From an uncultured Alphaproteobacteria bacterium (GTDB lineage Bacteria > Pseudomonadota > Alphaproteobacteria > UBA9655), in the NCBI GenBank assembly GCA_937967795.1, contig CALBSK010000063.1, forward strand, positions 1 through 57,487: DNA of 57,487 nucleotides. Direction: 5' to 3'. This document shows, in pieces, positions 44,392-53,938 of this stretch. The first letter of the stretch is position 1, and each line of letters opens with the position of its first letter. The translations under genes were made by a program, and so were the position numbers. The notes under the pieces are model-generated. The model did no database searches, was not told the origin of the DNA, and worked only from the letters and a program-made list of their open reading frames with translations.

Positions 44392-44721
44392 ATGAAACAA
44401 GCTGGTTATCCCAAGCGGCATCAAAGCCGTTCTTCTGAGCGTCATAGACTTCCTCAGAAACATATAAATGGAGATTCAGGAGAAGGTAAAATGCGGGGGA
44501 ATCCTCAACAATTTGTGGATAAATACCTCAGCCTTGCTCGAGACGCAGCATCCGCTGGTGATCCTGTATCTGCTGAAAATTATTATCAATACGCGGATCA
44601 TTATTATCGCTTAACGTTGGCTAACCGTGCAGCTCGTTCTGAGAAAAATAATACCTTCCGAAAACATCAATCTGACCTTTCAGAAATCCCCTCTCTTCCT
44701 TCTTCCTCTCCTTCTTGTTAA
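44392..44721 (+). CDS. DUF4167 domain protein
   Basis: A 109-aa basic protein. The DUF4167 core 'NPQQFVDKYLSLARDAASAG' then 'ENYYQYADHYYRL' lies at about 42-78, preceded by an Arg/His/Lys-rich start. In free-living relatives the family is longer with a disordered tail; this version is short. Such proteins are typical of alphaproteobacteria; the role is unknown, possibly RNA binding because of the basic N-terminus. Confidence 0.88.
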   Translation: MKQAGYPKRHQSRSSERHRLPQKHINGDSGEGKMRGNPQQFVDKYLSLARDAASAGDPVSAENYYQYADHYYRLTLANRAARSEKNNTFRKHQSDLSEIPSLPSSSPSC

Positions 44722-44760
44722 TTAAAATAAATTAGCGAGCACTTATGGGGAAGGATTTCC

Positions 44761-46290
44761 TCAAAGAGAGGATGAATTTTCCACTTTAGGAAAAATGGGA
44801 GAAGGTGCAGGTAACACCCCCCCCGATTTTAAAGGTATTTTTAGGGCCTCAAAGCTTCTCTTATCTTGCCCCAACTGATCGAGAATTCTTGAGGCTGAAT
44901 CCGGCATGATGGGTTGAATATAGATAGCGATATGACGGATAACTTCTGCTAATACATAAAGAACAGTTCCCATCCGAACGTGATCTTGTGGATGAGCAGA
45001 TTTCTTTAACGACCATGGTTTTTGTGCGTCTACATAGCGATTGGCTTCGCTCACCACCTCCCAAATATGTTGGCAATAGGCCTGAAGCGCTTGAGCTTCC
45101 ATATCCTCTCCCAAAAGCTCATGAAGGTGTGAAGCCTTGGCTAGCATCTCTTGATCTTGGCCTAAGAGTTCATCAGGTTTGGGAATTTCGGCACCCACAT
45201 TTTTATAAATGAAAGATAAAACCCGCTGAACTAAATTTCCAAGGTCATTCGCCAGATCACTATTGATTCGCTGTATGAGAGAGGCATCGGAAAAACTTCC
45301 ATCTTGGCCAAAAGGAATTTCTCTCATGAGGTAATAGCGAATGGAATCCAGTCCATAAGTATCAATTAATTTTAAAGGATCAACGACGTTTCCTAAAGAC
45401 TTTGACATTTTTTCCCCCTCATGAGTCCACCATCCATGGGCAAAAATTCGATGAGGTGGCGTAATTCCTGCTGCCAATAAAAAAGCGGGCCAATACACCG
45501 CATGGAAACGGAGAATGTCTTTTCCAATCAAGTGAAGAGATTCAGGCCAAAAAACTTGAAATTCTTTCCCTTCAATATCGGGATATCCTAAAGCCGTCAT
45601 ATAGTTCGTTAAAGCATCCACCCACACATACATTACATGTTCAGGGTCGGTTGGAACCTCCACTCCCCAAGTGAATTTGGTGCGAGAGATAGAGAGATCT
45701 CTCAACCCTCCTTTAATAAAGCTTAAAACTTCATTTCGTCGTCCAATAGGAGCAATGGCTTGCGGATGGGCCTCATAATAATCGAGCAAAGGTCTTTCCC
45801 ATGCGGAAAGACGAAAGAAGTAAGAGGATTCTTCCATCCATTCAACAGGCGCCCCCGAAGGAGCTTTCCCATTGACAATTTCCGATTCGTCAAAATAAGC
45901 TTCGTCACGCACCGCATACCACCCGGCGTAAGTACTTTTATAAATCTGTCCAGCGTCTTCCAGTTTTTTCCACAGCGCTTTTGCGGCTTCATGATGACGC
46001 TTTTCCGTTGTACGGATGAAAACATCTGGAGAGGCGTTAATTTTATGGTTCATTTCGAGAAAGAGTTGGGCCATCCGGTCCGTAAAAGCCTTGGGTTTTT
46101 CTCCCTCTGCTTCTGCGGCTTGGGCTACCTTTTGACCATGTTCATCTGTTCCTGTAAGAAATTTTACATGCGCTCCTGCAAGACGCCAATAGCGCGCTAG
46201 CATATCCGCTGCAATATTGGTATAGACGTGGCCCAAATGGGGGATGCCATTCAGATAGTAGATGGGAGTTGTGATATAGCGGGTCGTCAT
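44761..46290 (-). CDS. metG: Methionyl-tRNA synthetase
   Basis: A 509-aa class I synthetase. HIGH-like 'GIPHLGHVYTNIAADML', the zinc-less short connective region, and KMSKS ('GEKMSKSLGNVVDP') followed by a helical anticodon domain are all present. It lacks the C-terminal dimerisation domain, as in the MetG short form of alphaproteobacteria. The gene overlaps holB by 4 bp, a conserved holB-metG order; the usual tatD gene does not follow. Confidence 0.96.
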   Translation of the reverse strand: MTTRYITTPIYYLNGIPHLGHVYTNIAADMLARYWRLAGAHVKFLTGTDEHGQKVAQAAEAEGEKPKAFTDRMAQLFLEMNHKINASPDVFIRTTEKRHHEAAKALWKKLEDAGQIYKSTYAGWYAVRDEAYFDESEIVNGKAPSGAPVEWMEESSYFFRLSAWERPLLDYYEAHPQAIAPIGRRNEVLSFIKGGLRDLSISRTKFTWGVEVPTDPEHVMYVWVDALTNYMTALGYPDIEGKEFQVFWPESLHLIGKDILRFHAVYWPAFLLAAGITPPHRIFAHGWWTHEGEKMSKSLGNVVDPLKLIDTYGLDSIRYYLMREIPFGQDGSFSDASLIQRINSDLANDLGNLVQRVLSFIYKNVGAEIPKPDELLGQDQEMLAKASHLHELLGEDMEAQALQAYCQHIWEVVSEANRYVDAQKPWSLKKSAHPQDHVRMGTVLYVLAEVIRHIAIYIQPIMPDSASRILDQLGQDKRSFEALKIPLKSGGVLPAPSPIFPKVENSSSL

Positions 46291-47234
46291 TCTGAATTCC
46301 TATTTTGTAGCCTTGCAAAAACAGAGGTCAGTGTTGCTCTTCGATCAAGTTGTGCAAAGCGGCATTGATCAAGGAGCTCTTCTATTTTCTCATATACGAA
46401 GAGGGCCTGGTCAAGTGAAACATTCTCAAAATAAGAAGATTGTCCTTTGGCCTTCGCCAGAAGGTGATTATGAAGAAAATTTCTTAAAAGATCCTCAATA
46501 AGAGCATAAGAGGTTTCTTCTCCTCCATAGGTACGAATAAAGGATAAGGCGGATTCTCCCTTAAGAATTCTTTGAAGCGTTTCATAAATTTCAGCTCCTT
46601 TCTCTTCCATGAGACGCATTAAACGGCCAGGGCTTCCTTGAGCAATAGAGAGGAAATCAGGTATCTCACAACCTTGAGAACACAGAACTTCTCTCATCTG
46701 CTCTTCTTCCAGCGGCAGCAAAGAAATGAACTGGCAACGCGAGCGAATTGTTGGCAAAAGACATCCTGGTAATGACGTCGTTAAGAAGAAAACAGTTTTA
46801 AGAGGAGGCTCTTCTAACCGTTTTAAAAGGGCATTGGCCGCATTGCGGTTGAGAGAAGCTGCTCCATCAACAATAATAACACGCCACCCGCCTTCTGCTG
46901 AGGTTTGGTTGAGAAAACCGTTCAACTCTCGAATAGATTCAACCCCAATCTCACGAGACTCTTCATCCCCCAATACTCTTAAATCTCCATGGCTTTGAGC
47001 GACCATCCGCCTATGGAAAGGCTCTAAACCTGTAAATTGTGTATTTCCATCAAGTCTTCCCGATAAAAGATAACGCGTCATATGAAAAGCAAAGGTCGCT
47101 TTTCCAATTCCAAAAGGACCAGTCACAAGCCATGCATGAGGGAAGCGCTCAGAATGAAAGGCTTTTAAAAAAGTCTCTTTCGCTTCCTGATGGCCCAAAA
47201 GATTGAGATTCTCACGAGGGGTGAGCATTTCCAT
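46287..47234 (-). CDS. holB: DNA polymerase III subunit delta'
   Basis: A 315-aa AAA+ clamp-loader subunit. It has 'LLGHQEAKETFLKAFHSERF' at the start, the P-loop 'GPFGIGKATFAFH', a Walker B-like 'WRVIIVDGAASLNRNAANALL', and the SRC motif 'TIRSRCQFI' that triggers neighbour ATPases. It works with tau and delta to load the beta clamp during replication. It overlaps metG by 4 bp; tmk, often upstream, is not here. Confidence 0.92.
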   Translation of the reverse strand: MEMLTPRENLNLLGHQEAKETFLKAFHSERFPHAWLVTGPFGIGKATFAFHMTRYLLSGRLDGNTQFTGLEPFHRRMVAQSHGDLRVLGDEESREIGVESIRELNGFLNQTSAEGGWRVIIVDGAASLNRNAANALLKRLEEPPLKTVFFLTTSLPGCLLPTIRSRCQFISLLPLEEEQMREVLCSQGCEIPDFLSIAQGSPGRLMRLMEEKGAEIYETLQRILKGESALSFIRTYGGEETSYALIEDLLRNFLHNHLLAKAKGQSSYFENVSLDQALFVYEKIEELLDQCRFAQLDRRATLTSVFARLQNRNSE

Positions 47235-47419
47235 TTCCTTTTACTTACAATTGTCCACTACAGCTCTGCAATGACAATTTCCTAGAGTTTACAATAGCGA
47301 GCGACTCACCTCCTATGGGCTCGTCAATTCAAGAGGAACATTGCTAGTCGTAAAATGGATGTTTTAGATTGTCAATGGATACCACAATTGCAAGAAAACG
47401 CAAATTAACACTTTTGTTA

Positions 47420-47449
47420 TTGACAATAAAATTTTGATCTTTATATATC
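47420..47449 (+). promoter_or_regulatory. Promoter of the SbmA/BacA-like ABC gene
   Basis: TTGACA (47420-47425), 18-bp spacer, TATATC (47444-47449); a consensus -35 with a fair -10, 37 bp before the ATG at 47486. Confidence 0.6.
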
Positions 47450-47485
47450 ATACGAAGTAAAAATATAAAACTATTGGTATTTATC

Positions 47486-49186
47486 ATGAAATCTCACTTT
47501 AAATTTCTGGGCCAAGTTTGGACCCATTTGATTCGTCCCTATTGGACTTCACAAGACAAGTGGATTGCCATGGGTCTTTTGGGCGGACATTTAGCTTTGA
47601 TGGGACTCTTTATTTATATTACCGTTCGCCTTAATTATTGGAATAACGATTTATTTACAGCCCTGCAAAACCTCAATAGCCAAGCTTTTTTTCATCTCTT
47701 AGGCGTTTTTTGCATCCTTGCTTTTTTTGCCATTATTTTTTATATGCTAGAACTCTATCTCTTACAAAATTTAGAGATTCGCTGGCGTCAATGGATGACC
47801 CATCACCTGACAGAAACATGGATGCAAGAAAAGCGTTACTATATCCTTCAATCCAAAGGAGATGGGACAGACAACCCTGATCAACGGATTGCAGAAGACG
47901 TTTATCAATTTATCGATAGAACCCTCAATTTAAGTTTAGGATTGTTACAGCAAGCCGTCATGCTTGTTTCTTTCCTCGGAATTTTATGGTCTCTTTCAGG
48001 AGCCCTCACCATTCCTCTTGGAAGCTTTACCCTTTCTATTCCTGGATATATGTGTTGGGGAGCTTTTCTTTATGCCGTTGCGGGCACGTTTATTAGCTTT
48101 TATTTGGGTCAAAATTTAATTTACTTAAATTACGAAAAGGAACGGCGAGAAGCTAACTTCCGTTATAGCCTCGTGCGGTTTCGAGATAATGTGGAAGGCG
48201 TGGCGCTTTATCAAGGAGAAGATGTCGAAAAAGGCATCTTTACCAACAGGTTTAATCATATCGTTGAAAATTTTCATGCGATTATAAGACGCATGATCAT
48301 CATGAATTCGTGGAATATTTTTTACAGTCAAGTCCAGCATATTGCGCCTTTTCTTTTGGCCGCTCCGCGATTTTTTGTCAAAGAAATTACGTTGGGAGGT
48401 CTCACTCAAACCATAGGAGCTTTTACACAAGTCAGCTCTTCCCTTTCTTTTATCATTACGAATTTCGTTGGCATTGCCAGCTGGCGGGCCACGACGAATC
48501 GTCTTTTAGAATTTAAACTCAATTTGGAGAGCCTTCCCCCCTCCCCTCTTGTTCACAGCGCTCACGAAAAAGACGCTATTCACTTGGACTGCGATTATAT
48601 TTCTCTCCCTCATGGCACTATTTTACAAGAGGGTCTCCAACTCATCTTCAAAAAGGGTGAAGATACGCTTATCACAGGACCTACAGGGACGGGGAAAAGC
48701 ACCCTCGCCCGGGTTCTGGCCGGCCTCTGGCCTTATGGAAAAGGAGAGATCAATCTTCCTCGCTCTTTCTTCCTTTTCCTTCCCCAAAAGCCCTATATGC
48801 CATTGGGAAGCCTTGAGACTGTCCTGCAATACCCGGCTGGCAAAGCCTCATCACAAGAACTGAATGATACTTTGAAGGCCATAGGACTCAGCGCCTTTAT
48901 CCCACGTCTTGAAGAAATCAATGACTGGGCGCGCGTTCTCTCTTTAGGCGAACAACAACGCATTGCCATCGCTCGCGCCCTTTTGACAAAACCCCAATGG
49001 CTTATTTTGGATGAGGCCACATCCGCCATGGATGAAGCCTCTGAAGCTCTTCTCTACGGTCTTTTAAGACAGCGCCTTCCGGAGACAACCTTTATCTCCA
49101 TTGGGCACCGAGAGAGCCTCAAGGCCCTCCACGCGCGCGAAATTAAACTGGAAGGGGATATTCTTTTAAACCAAGCCGCTGCTTAA
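47486..49186 (+). CDS. SbmA/BacA-like ABC transporter (fused permease-ATPase)
   Basis: A 566-aa protein. The membrane half (about 1-330) has the SbmA/BacA-like pattern ('LNYWNNDLFTALQNLNSQAF', 'LEIRWRQWMTHHLTETWM', 'NPDQRIAEDV'). It is fused to an ATPase with Walker A 'GPTGTGKST', signature 'LSLGEQQRIAIARAL' and Walker B 'WLILDEATSAMD'. Homologues (YddA, Mycobacterium Rv1819c) import peptides or, for Rv1819c, cobalamin. Substrate here is unknown. The start at 47486 fits the promoter; a TTG four codons upstream is less likely. Confidence 0.88.
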   Translation: MKSHFKFLGQVWTHLIRPYWTSQDKWIAMGLLGGHLALMGLFIYITVRLNYWNNDLFTALQNLNSQAFFHLLGVFCILAFFAIIFYMLELYLLQNLEIRWRQWMTHHLTETWMQEKRYYILQSKGDGTDNPDQRIAEDVYQFIDRTLNLSLGLLQQAVMLVSFLGILWSLSGALTIPLGSFTLSIPGYMCWGAFLYAVAGTFISFYLGQNLIYLNYEKERREANFRYSLVRFRDNVEGVALYQGEDVEKGIFTNRFNHIVENFHAIIRRMIIMNSWNIFYSQVQHIAPFLLAAPRFFVKEITLGGLTQTIGAFTQVSSSLSFIITNFVGIASWRATTNRLLEFKLNLESLPPSPLVHSAHEKDAIHLDCDYISLPHGTILQEGLQLIFKKGEDTLITGPTGTGKSTLARVLAGLWPYGKGEINLPRSFFLFLPQKPYMPLGSLETVLQYPAGKASSQELNDTLKAIGLSAFIPRLEEINDWARVLSLGEQQRIAIARALLTKPQWLILDEATSAMDEASEALLYGLLRQRLPETTFISIGHRESLKALHAREIKLEGDILLNQAAA

Positions 49187-49194
49187 AAAAGCAA

Positions 49195-49219
49195 AAAGGG
49201 GGATAGTAAATCCCCCTTT
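49195..49219. terminator. Bidirectional terminator
   Basis: A hairpin AAAGGGGGAT / ATCCCCCTTT with a short AT-rich loop lies between two convergent genes, with T tracts on the minus strand side. It probably ends both the ABC gene and the 49261-49614 gene. Confidence 0.75.
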
Positions 49220-49260
49220 GAATGAATGGCAACACTCGAAAAGTGAATGTTTCTTCTATA

Positions 49261-49614
49261 TTAAGAAACGCCGTAGTTTCTCCATAGAGACTCCCTTATT
49301 TCGACACATCCATCTATTTTTTTTTCTACCCCCACTCTAATCTCGTATTTTTTTATCTCAAAAGATTCAGTATCTTGCGCTTCTCTTTTAATTTCTTCCC
49401 AGAGAGTTTTATTACGAATAGGCGCGAGAGGTCGCCAACTATCTTTTCCCGTTCTTGTGTAGGCTTTACGTATAGGCGAGGTGACTTTTTGTGGGTCACG
49501 TCGAAAAGGAGCGGTAGGCTTCTTAAATACGTCCTTCTCTTCCATTCCGTAAGAAGCTTGCGTTCCTACCAAAGAAACTACTGACACCAAAGATACAAAA
49601 AACATTTTATTCAT
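49261..49614 (-). CDS. Small secreted protein of unknown family
   Basis: A 117-aa protein with a Sec signal peptide ('MNKMFFVSLVSVVSLVGTQA') and a basic, Pro-containing mature part ('KKPTAPFRRDPQKVTSPIRK') ending in a mixed-charge segment with one Cys ('KKIDGCVEIRESLWRNYG'). The start at 49614 has AGGA 8 nt upstream; an earlier in-frame ATG at 49641 adds nine residues before the signal. No homologue recognised. Confidence 0.65.
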   Translation of the reverse strand: MNKMFFVSLVSVVSLVGTQASYGMEEKDVFKKPTAPFRRDPQKVTSPIRKAYTRTGKDSWRPLAPIRNKTLWEEIKREAQDTESFEIKKYEIRVGVEKKIDGCVEIRESLWRNYGVS

Positions 49615-49758
49615 AACAATTATCCTATTAAAAGTTAACAAGAACTCTTCTCTAGGATCAAATAAATATTAAGTCAAAATAAATTTTTTTACTAAAATTA
49701 ATGATAATTTTTATTATCTTTATAAAGGAAAAAACGTTTTGTAACGTAAAGAAAATAT

Positions 49759-52700
49759 TCAAATTTCCCATTCTTCTAAAGCGCGGTAATTCACTTTCCC
49801 TGAACCGAGGAGGGGAAGAGAAGGAAGAACATGAATAACCCGCGGAAGAGATAATTCTGAGAGTCCTTGGGTTTTCCAGAAAGAAACAAGGGCGGATCTT
49901 TCCGCTAACCCATAATTTGTAAAAAGAATCAGCTTTTCTCCCTTTTTAGGATCCGACTGGGCAATAACGGCATGCCGATGTTCTGGCCAAAGTTGTGTAA
50001 GGGCCTCTTCAACACCGGCGAGTGAAATCATTTCCCCACCAATCTTTGCGAAACGCTTAGCACGCCCTCTAAGACGCACATATCCTTCTGAATCAATATG
50101 AACGATATCTCCTGTGTCGTACCACCCCGCATGGGGAGGGATCAGCTTTTCAGCACCTGAGGCCAAAACATAGCCCTTCATGATATTCGGCCCTTTGACC
50201 CAAAGTTTCTCTCCTTCTGAAACACCTTTTACGGGTTCTAATCGATGAGAAATACCTGGCAAAAAGCGCCCCACGGTCCCTGGCTTGTAATGCATGGGGG
50301 TATTCACGCAAAGCACGGGGCCCGTTTCTGTTGTTCCGTACCCTTCAAATAGGCGAAGACCAAATTTCTCAAACCATAAGTGTTGCGTTTCTTCTCGTAG
50401 TTTTTCTGCCCCTGCAAATATATAGCGAAGCGTATGAAAATCATAAACATGGGCCACACGCCCGTATCCATTAAGGAAAGTATCCGTTCCAAATAAAATT
50501 GTAGCGCTTATATCATAGACCAATTCCGCCACCATCCTATAATGAAGGGGAGACACATAATGGAAAGCCCGAATTCCCGACAAAAGAGGGAGCAGCATCC
50601 CTGCCGTCAACCCAAAAGCATGAAAGAGAGGAAGCACATTTAAAACCCTATCCCTCATAGTAAAATCGACTACAGATGCAAGTTGATACCGATTGGCTTG
50701 CAAATTGAGGTGGCTTAAAATTACCCCTTTTGGAATTCCTTCTGAACCTGAGGTGAATAACATAACGCACCCCTCCTTTGGTTTTTCGGAAGGGACCGCT
50801 TTTTGGTAAGCTCTTTCCGGACATATCATTCCATAAAATCCCCAAAATTTGTCCACAAGACGCAGCTTTTTCACCTCATCCTCAAGGTAATGAATATGGA
50901 TTTTGTGTGATTTTAAAACCTCAATAGAGTCGGGAAGTCGCGCTTTTTCTATAAATTGACGCGCTGTAAAAATATGTTTGATTCCCCCAATTTGGCAAGC
51001 TGTTAAAAGAGCAGATGAACCACTTGTATAATTTAAAAGAGCAGGCATTCGCCCCGTTGCTTGAAGGGCCCAGAAACTCACAATCAATCCATGGGTATTC
51101 GGAAGCATAAGACCCACTATTTCATCGGTCGTTGTCTTTCGCGCCAAATGACGAGAGAACGTAAAAATTTTTAATAACAGTCCTGCATAGGTCAATGTTT
51201 TCCGACTCCCATCCTCAAGGATAGGCATAAAAGATCCATAAAGTTTTCGTGCCTCCAGCAAACTTGAAAAAAGTGTTTTTTCGATAGGACTCGTTAAAAA
51301 CATCATTTTCACCATCACCTCATAAATCTGTTCGCTCAACGCTCTCCGACGCGCCCTTCCCAGAAGCTTTGGATCAAGGGAAAGCTTTTGGGCGGGAAGA
51401 ATCGTGAGAGTTATTTTAGGAAAAAATCTCCGAGGAACCTGCCCTTTCAAGAGTGAGAAAAAAGTGTACTGCGCTCCTTCAATGCGTATAGGAAGAAGAG
51501 AAGCATTTGCTTTTTCGGCAACCATCCCAGGACCTTCATAAATTTTCATAAGGTTTCCTGTAAGGGTAAGACGTCCTTCAGGAAAAATAAGAACCTTATG
51601 ACCCTTTTTTGCTTCTTCAATGATTTCACGCAAAGCATAAGGGTACCGAGGATCAACCGGAAAAACTTTACCGAGGAGAAGGAAAGGCCGGATCCACCAT
51701 TTCTGAGCTGTAAAAACATTAATCGCAAAAAGGGGTTTTTCCGGCAATGCGGCTGCAATCAGAAGGGCATCTATATAAGACATATGATTGGCAATGAGAA
51801 TGACTCTTTTTCCGGCTTTCTGATAATTTTCAAGGCCACGAACTTCAAAATGAAACAAAAGATGCAGCAGTTGGTAAAGACCATTTTTGAGCAAGGGTTC
51901 GGGAAGAATTCTTATGGCATAAATTGTTATAACGATTTGCCCTAAAAAGGTGAGAAAAATAAGGGTTGGAATTGAAACACCTATGCTTAAAAGGCAAAAA
52001 GAAGCAAAGCTTGCAAAAACCATAAAACCCGCATTGATGATATTATTGAAAGCGATCACTTGGGACCGATGGCTCGAAGAAACATGGGTTTGGATAAAAG
52101 CATAAAGAGGTACAATAAAAAGTCCTCCTATAAACGACAAAAGAAAAATATCTGTTGTTAATCGAAACCCTTGAAAGGAAGTTAAAAAAATAAAGAGTGG
52201 TGTTTGCGTTGTATTAAAGGGAGAGTCAAAGCTTGAAATATCATATAAAAGAGGAATCATCAGAAAAGCTAACAACGGCACATATTTGGTTGTAATCTCG
52301 GCTTTAAACAGCCAATTACAAAGGAGAGACCCTACTCCAATTCCAAGAGTAAAAAGAAGAAGGAGAAAGATAAAAACACTTTCTTCAACCCGTATAATAT
52401 CTTTGGCAAAGGGCGGCAGCTGAGACAAAAGAATTGTTCCCACAAGCCAAAACCAAGAAATGCTTATAACCGCTCTAAAAATATGTTGCTCTTTTCTGGC
52501 GTAATGAAATAACCGTTTCATCTCGGTATTCAACGAAAAGTGAATTTTAAGATGGGGCGCTTTTTGGGGAAGAGAAGGAATCAACCAACTGCAGGCAAAA
52601 CCCAAAAGGGCTATAAGGAACAATTGAAAACTTAAAACAGCCGCGGGAATTTGCAAGTGAATCATGAGCGCCCCACAGAGGGTTCCCAACATAATCGCAA

Positions 52701-53166
52701 GAAAAGTACCGGCTTCGACATAACCGTTAGCGCTCAAAATCTTCTCTTCAGGAAGAAGATCTGGCAAAATACTGTATTTGGCAGGGCCAAAAAAAGCCGA
52801 ATGGGTTCCCATAAAGAAAATGGTCGCCAAAAGAAAATAAGCATTTTGATGGATAAACCCATACGCACTCAAGCTAACAATGAAAACTTCAGATAGTTTT
52901 ACCCAACGAATAATAAGGGATTTGTCATACCGATCTGCCAATTGTCCCGCAAGGGGAGAGAAGACAAAAGCGGGAAACATAAAAAGCCCAAATGCTGCAG
53001 ACACAAAGAGAGGTTGGCTCGTTTCAGAATAAGTTGTTAAATGAAAGGTAATCAGGGTAACAAAGGATGTCCTAAAAAAATTATCGTTAAAGGCTCCCAA
53101 AAACTGCGTTCCAAAAAGAGCCCAAAAAGGTTTGTTATGGGTGGGAAGTTTCATCGATATGCTCAT
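49759..53166 (-). CDS. aas: Aas-type fusion: MFS transporter + PlsC acyltransferase + acyl-ACP synthetase
   Basis: A 1135-aa three-part protein. Residues about 1-410 form an LplT-like major facilitator ('FWALFGTQFLGAFNDNFFRT'). Residues about 430-630 form a PlsC acyltransferase with 'NHMSYID' (HxxxxD) and 'FPEGRLT'. Residues about 650-1135 form an AMP-binding synthetase with 'LFTSGSEGIPKGVIL', 'EGYGTTETGP' and 'YDTGDIVHIDSEGYVRLRGR'. Such fusions import and re-acylate lysophospholipids, recycling membrane or host-derived lipid. All three active sites look intact. It is monocistronic. Confidence 0.92.
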   Translation of the reverse strand: MSISMKLPTHNKPFWALFGTQFLGAFNDNFFRTSFVTLITFHLTTYSETSQPLFVSAAFGLFMFPAFVFSPLAGQLADRYDKSLIIRWVKLSEVFIVSLSAYGFIHQNAYFLLATIFFMGTHSAFFGPAKYSILPDLLPEEKILSANGYVEAGTFLAIMLGTLCGALMIHLQIPAAVLSFQLFLIALLGFACSWLIPSLPQKAPHLKIHFSLNTEMKRLFHYARKEQHIFRAVISISWFWLVGTILLSQLPPFAKDIIRVEESVFIFLLLLFTLGIGVGSLLCNWLFKAEITTKYVPLLAFLMIPLLYDISSFDSPFNTTQTPLFIFLTSFQGFRLTTDIFLLSFIGGLFIVPLYAFIQTHVSSSHRSQVIAFNNIINAGFMVFASFASFCLLSIGVSIPTLIFLTFLGQIVITIYAIRILPEPLLKNGLYQLLHLLFHFEVRGLENYQKAGKRVILIANHMSYIDALLIAAALPEKPLFAINVFTAQKWWIRPFLLLGKVFPVDPRYPYALREIIEEAKKGHKVLIFPEGRLTLTGNLMKIYEGPGMVAEKANASLLPIRIEGAQYTFFSLLKGQVPRRFFPKITLTILPAQKLSLDPKLLGRARRRALSEQIYEVMVKMMFLTSPIEKTLFSSLLEARKLYGSFMPILEDGSRKTLTYAGLLLKIFTFSRHLARKTTTDEIVGLMLPNTHGLIVSFWALQATGRMPALLNYTSGSSALLTACQIGGIKHIFTARQFIEKARLPDSIEVLKSHKIHIHYLEDEVKKLRLVDKFWGFYGMICPERAYQKAVPSEKPKEGCVMLFTSGSEGIPKGVILSHLNLQANRYQLASVVDFTMRDRVLNVLPLFHAFGLTAGMLLPLLSGIRAFHYVSPLHYRMVAELVYDISATILFGTDTFLNGYGRVAHVYDFHTLRYIFAGAEKLREETQHLWFEKFGLRLFEGYGTTETGPVLCVNTPMHYKPGTVGRFLPGISHRLEPVKGVSEGEKLWVKGPNIMKGYVLASGAEKLIPPHAGWYDTGDIVHIDSEGYVRLRGRAKRFAKIGGEMISLAGVEEALTQLWPEHRHAVIAQSDPKKGEKLILFTNYGLAERSALVSFWKTQGLSELSLPRVIHVLPSLPLLGSGKVNYRALEEWEI

Positions 53167-53938
53167 AAGTTTTTAAAAAGGAGTATAACGTTTTCATAAA
53201 GCCATTACACGAAAAATAACTAAACTTTTTTCGAATCTCTTTTAATGAATTTAACGTGATAAGGAGCTCATTTTAAAATATAAAAAAATTTATCATCGTT
53301 CCAAAACAGACCATTGATTATTATTCTAGGAAGCTGCTGCAAAACTCATTTTGTTGGTGAGGATTCTGGATCGCCACGCCCTCTCCGAAAGTAGATATTT
53401 AGATGATACAAGTCAGGATTTAAAGGATTCCAAAAATGGCACGAGAGAATTAGCTTTTATGGTACGCTATAAAGACTGAAGGGAGGGCAGGAATCCTCTT
53501 TACGGAAGGGAAATTGGCCTTGATCCGCTCTTCTTTTGAGAGGAGAACCTACGTTAGGGAAAATAATTCGTTCACACATTGAAACAATAAATCTCTTTCG
53601 ACGAAATGGCCAATTTTAAAAAATTGATTTTTTCCAATAAATTATGATAATCAATAAATGTAAGCTGAAAGAAGTTTGTCTACACCCTTGGTGCCCTAAA
53701 ACATTCGGAAGAGATTCACAAAGAGTGAGGGGAATAAGATGCAAAATGTTGCATCCTCCCCGTCATTCTTCACTTCCATCAAATAATGGGAGATGATTTT
53801 AAAGGGATTTGGGGGTGACCCCATCTCCATTTGAGAGATGCTGGATGTGGGAGGATTTCTCGGTTCTTTAGCTCCTATCTCTCTGTCATAGACTTCAGAA
53901 TGAGAATCCGATGATGCCTGCTTCTTTGATAGAGAAAG
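53167..53938. other. Gene-free region with possible repeat remnants
   Basis: 772 bp without a supported gene. GGATTCTGGATCGCCACGCC (about 53359-53378) recalls one half of the GTCATTGCGAGC-type dispersed repeat. GATGCAAAATGTTGCATC (53739-53756) is a short hairpin. A promoter or small RNA cannot be excluded. Confidence 0.4.
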
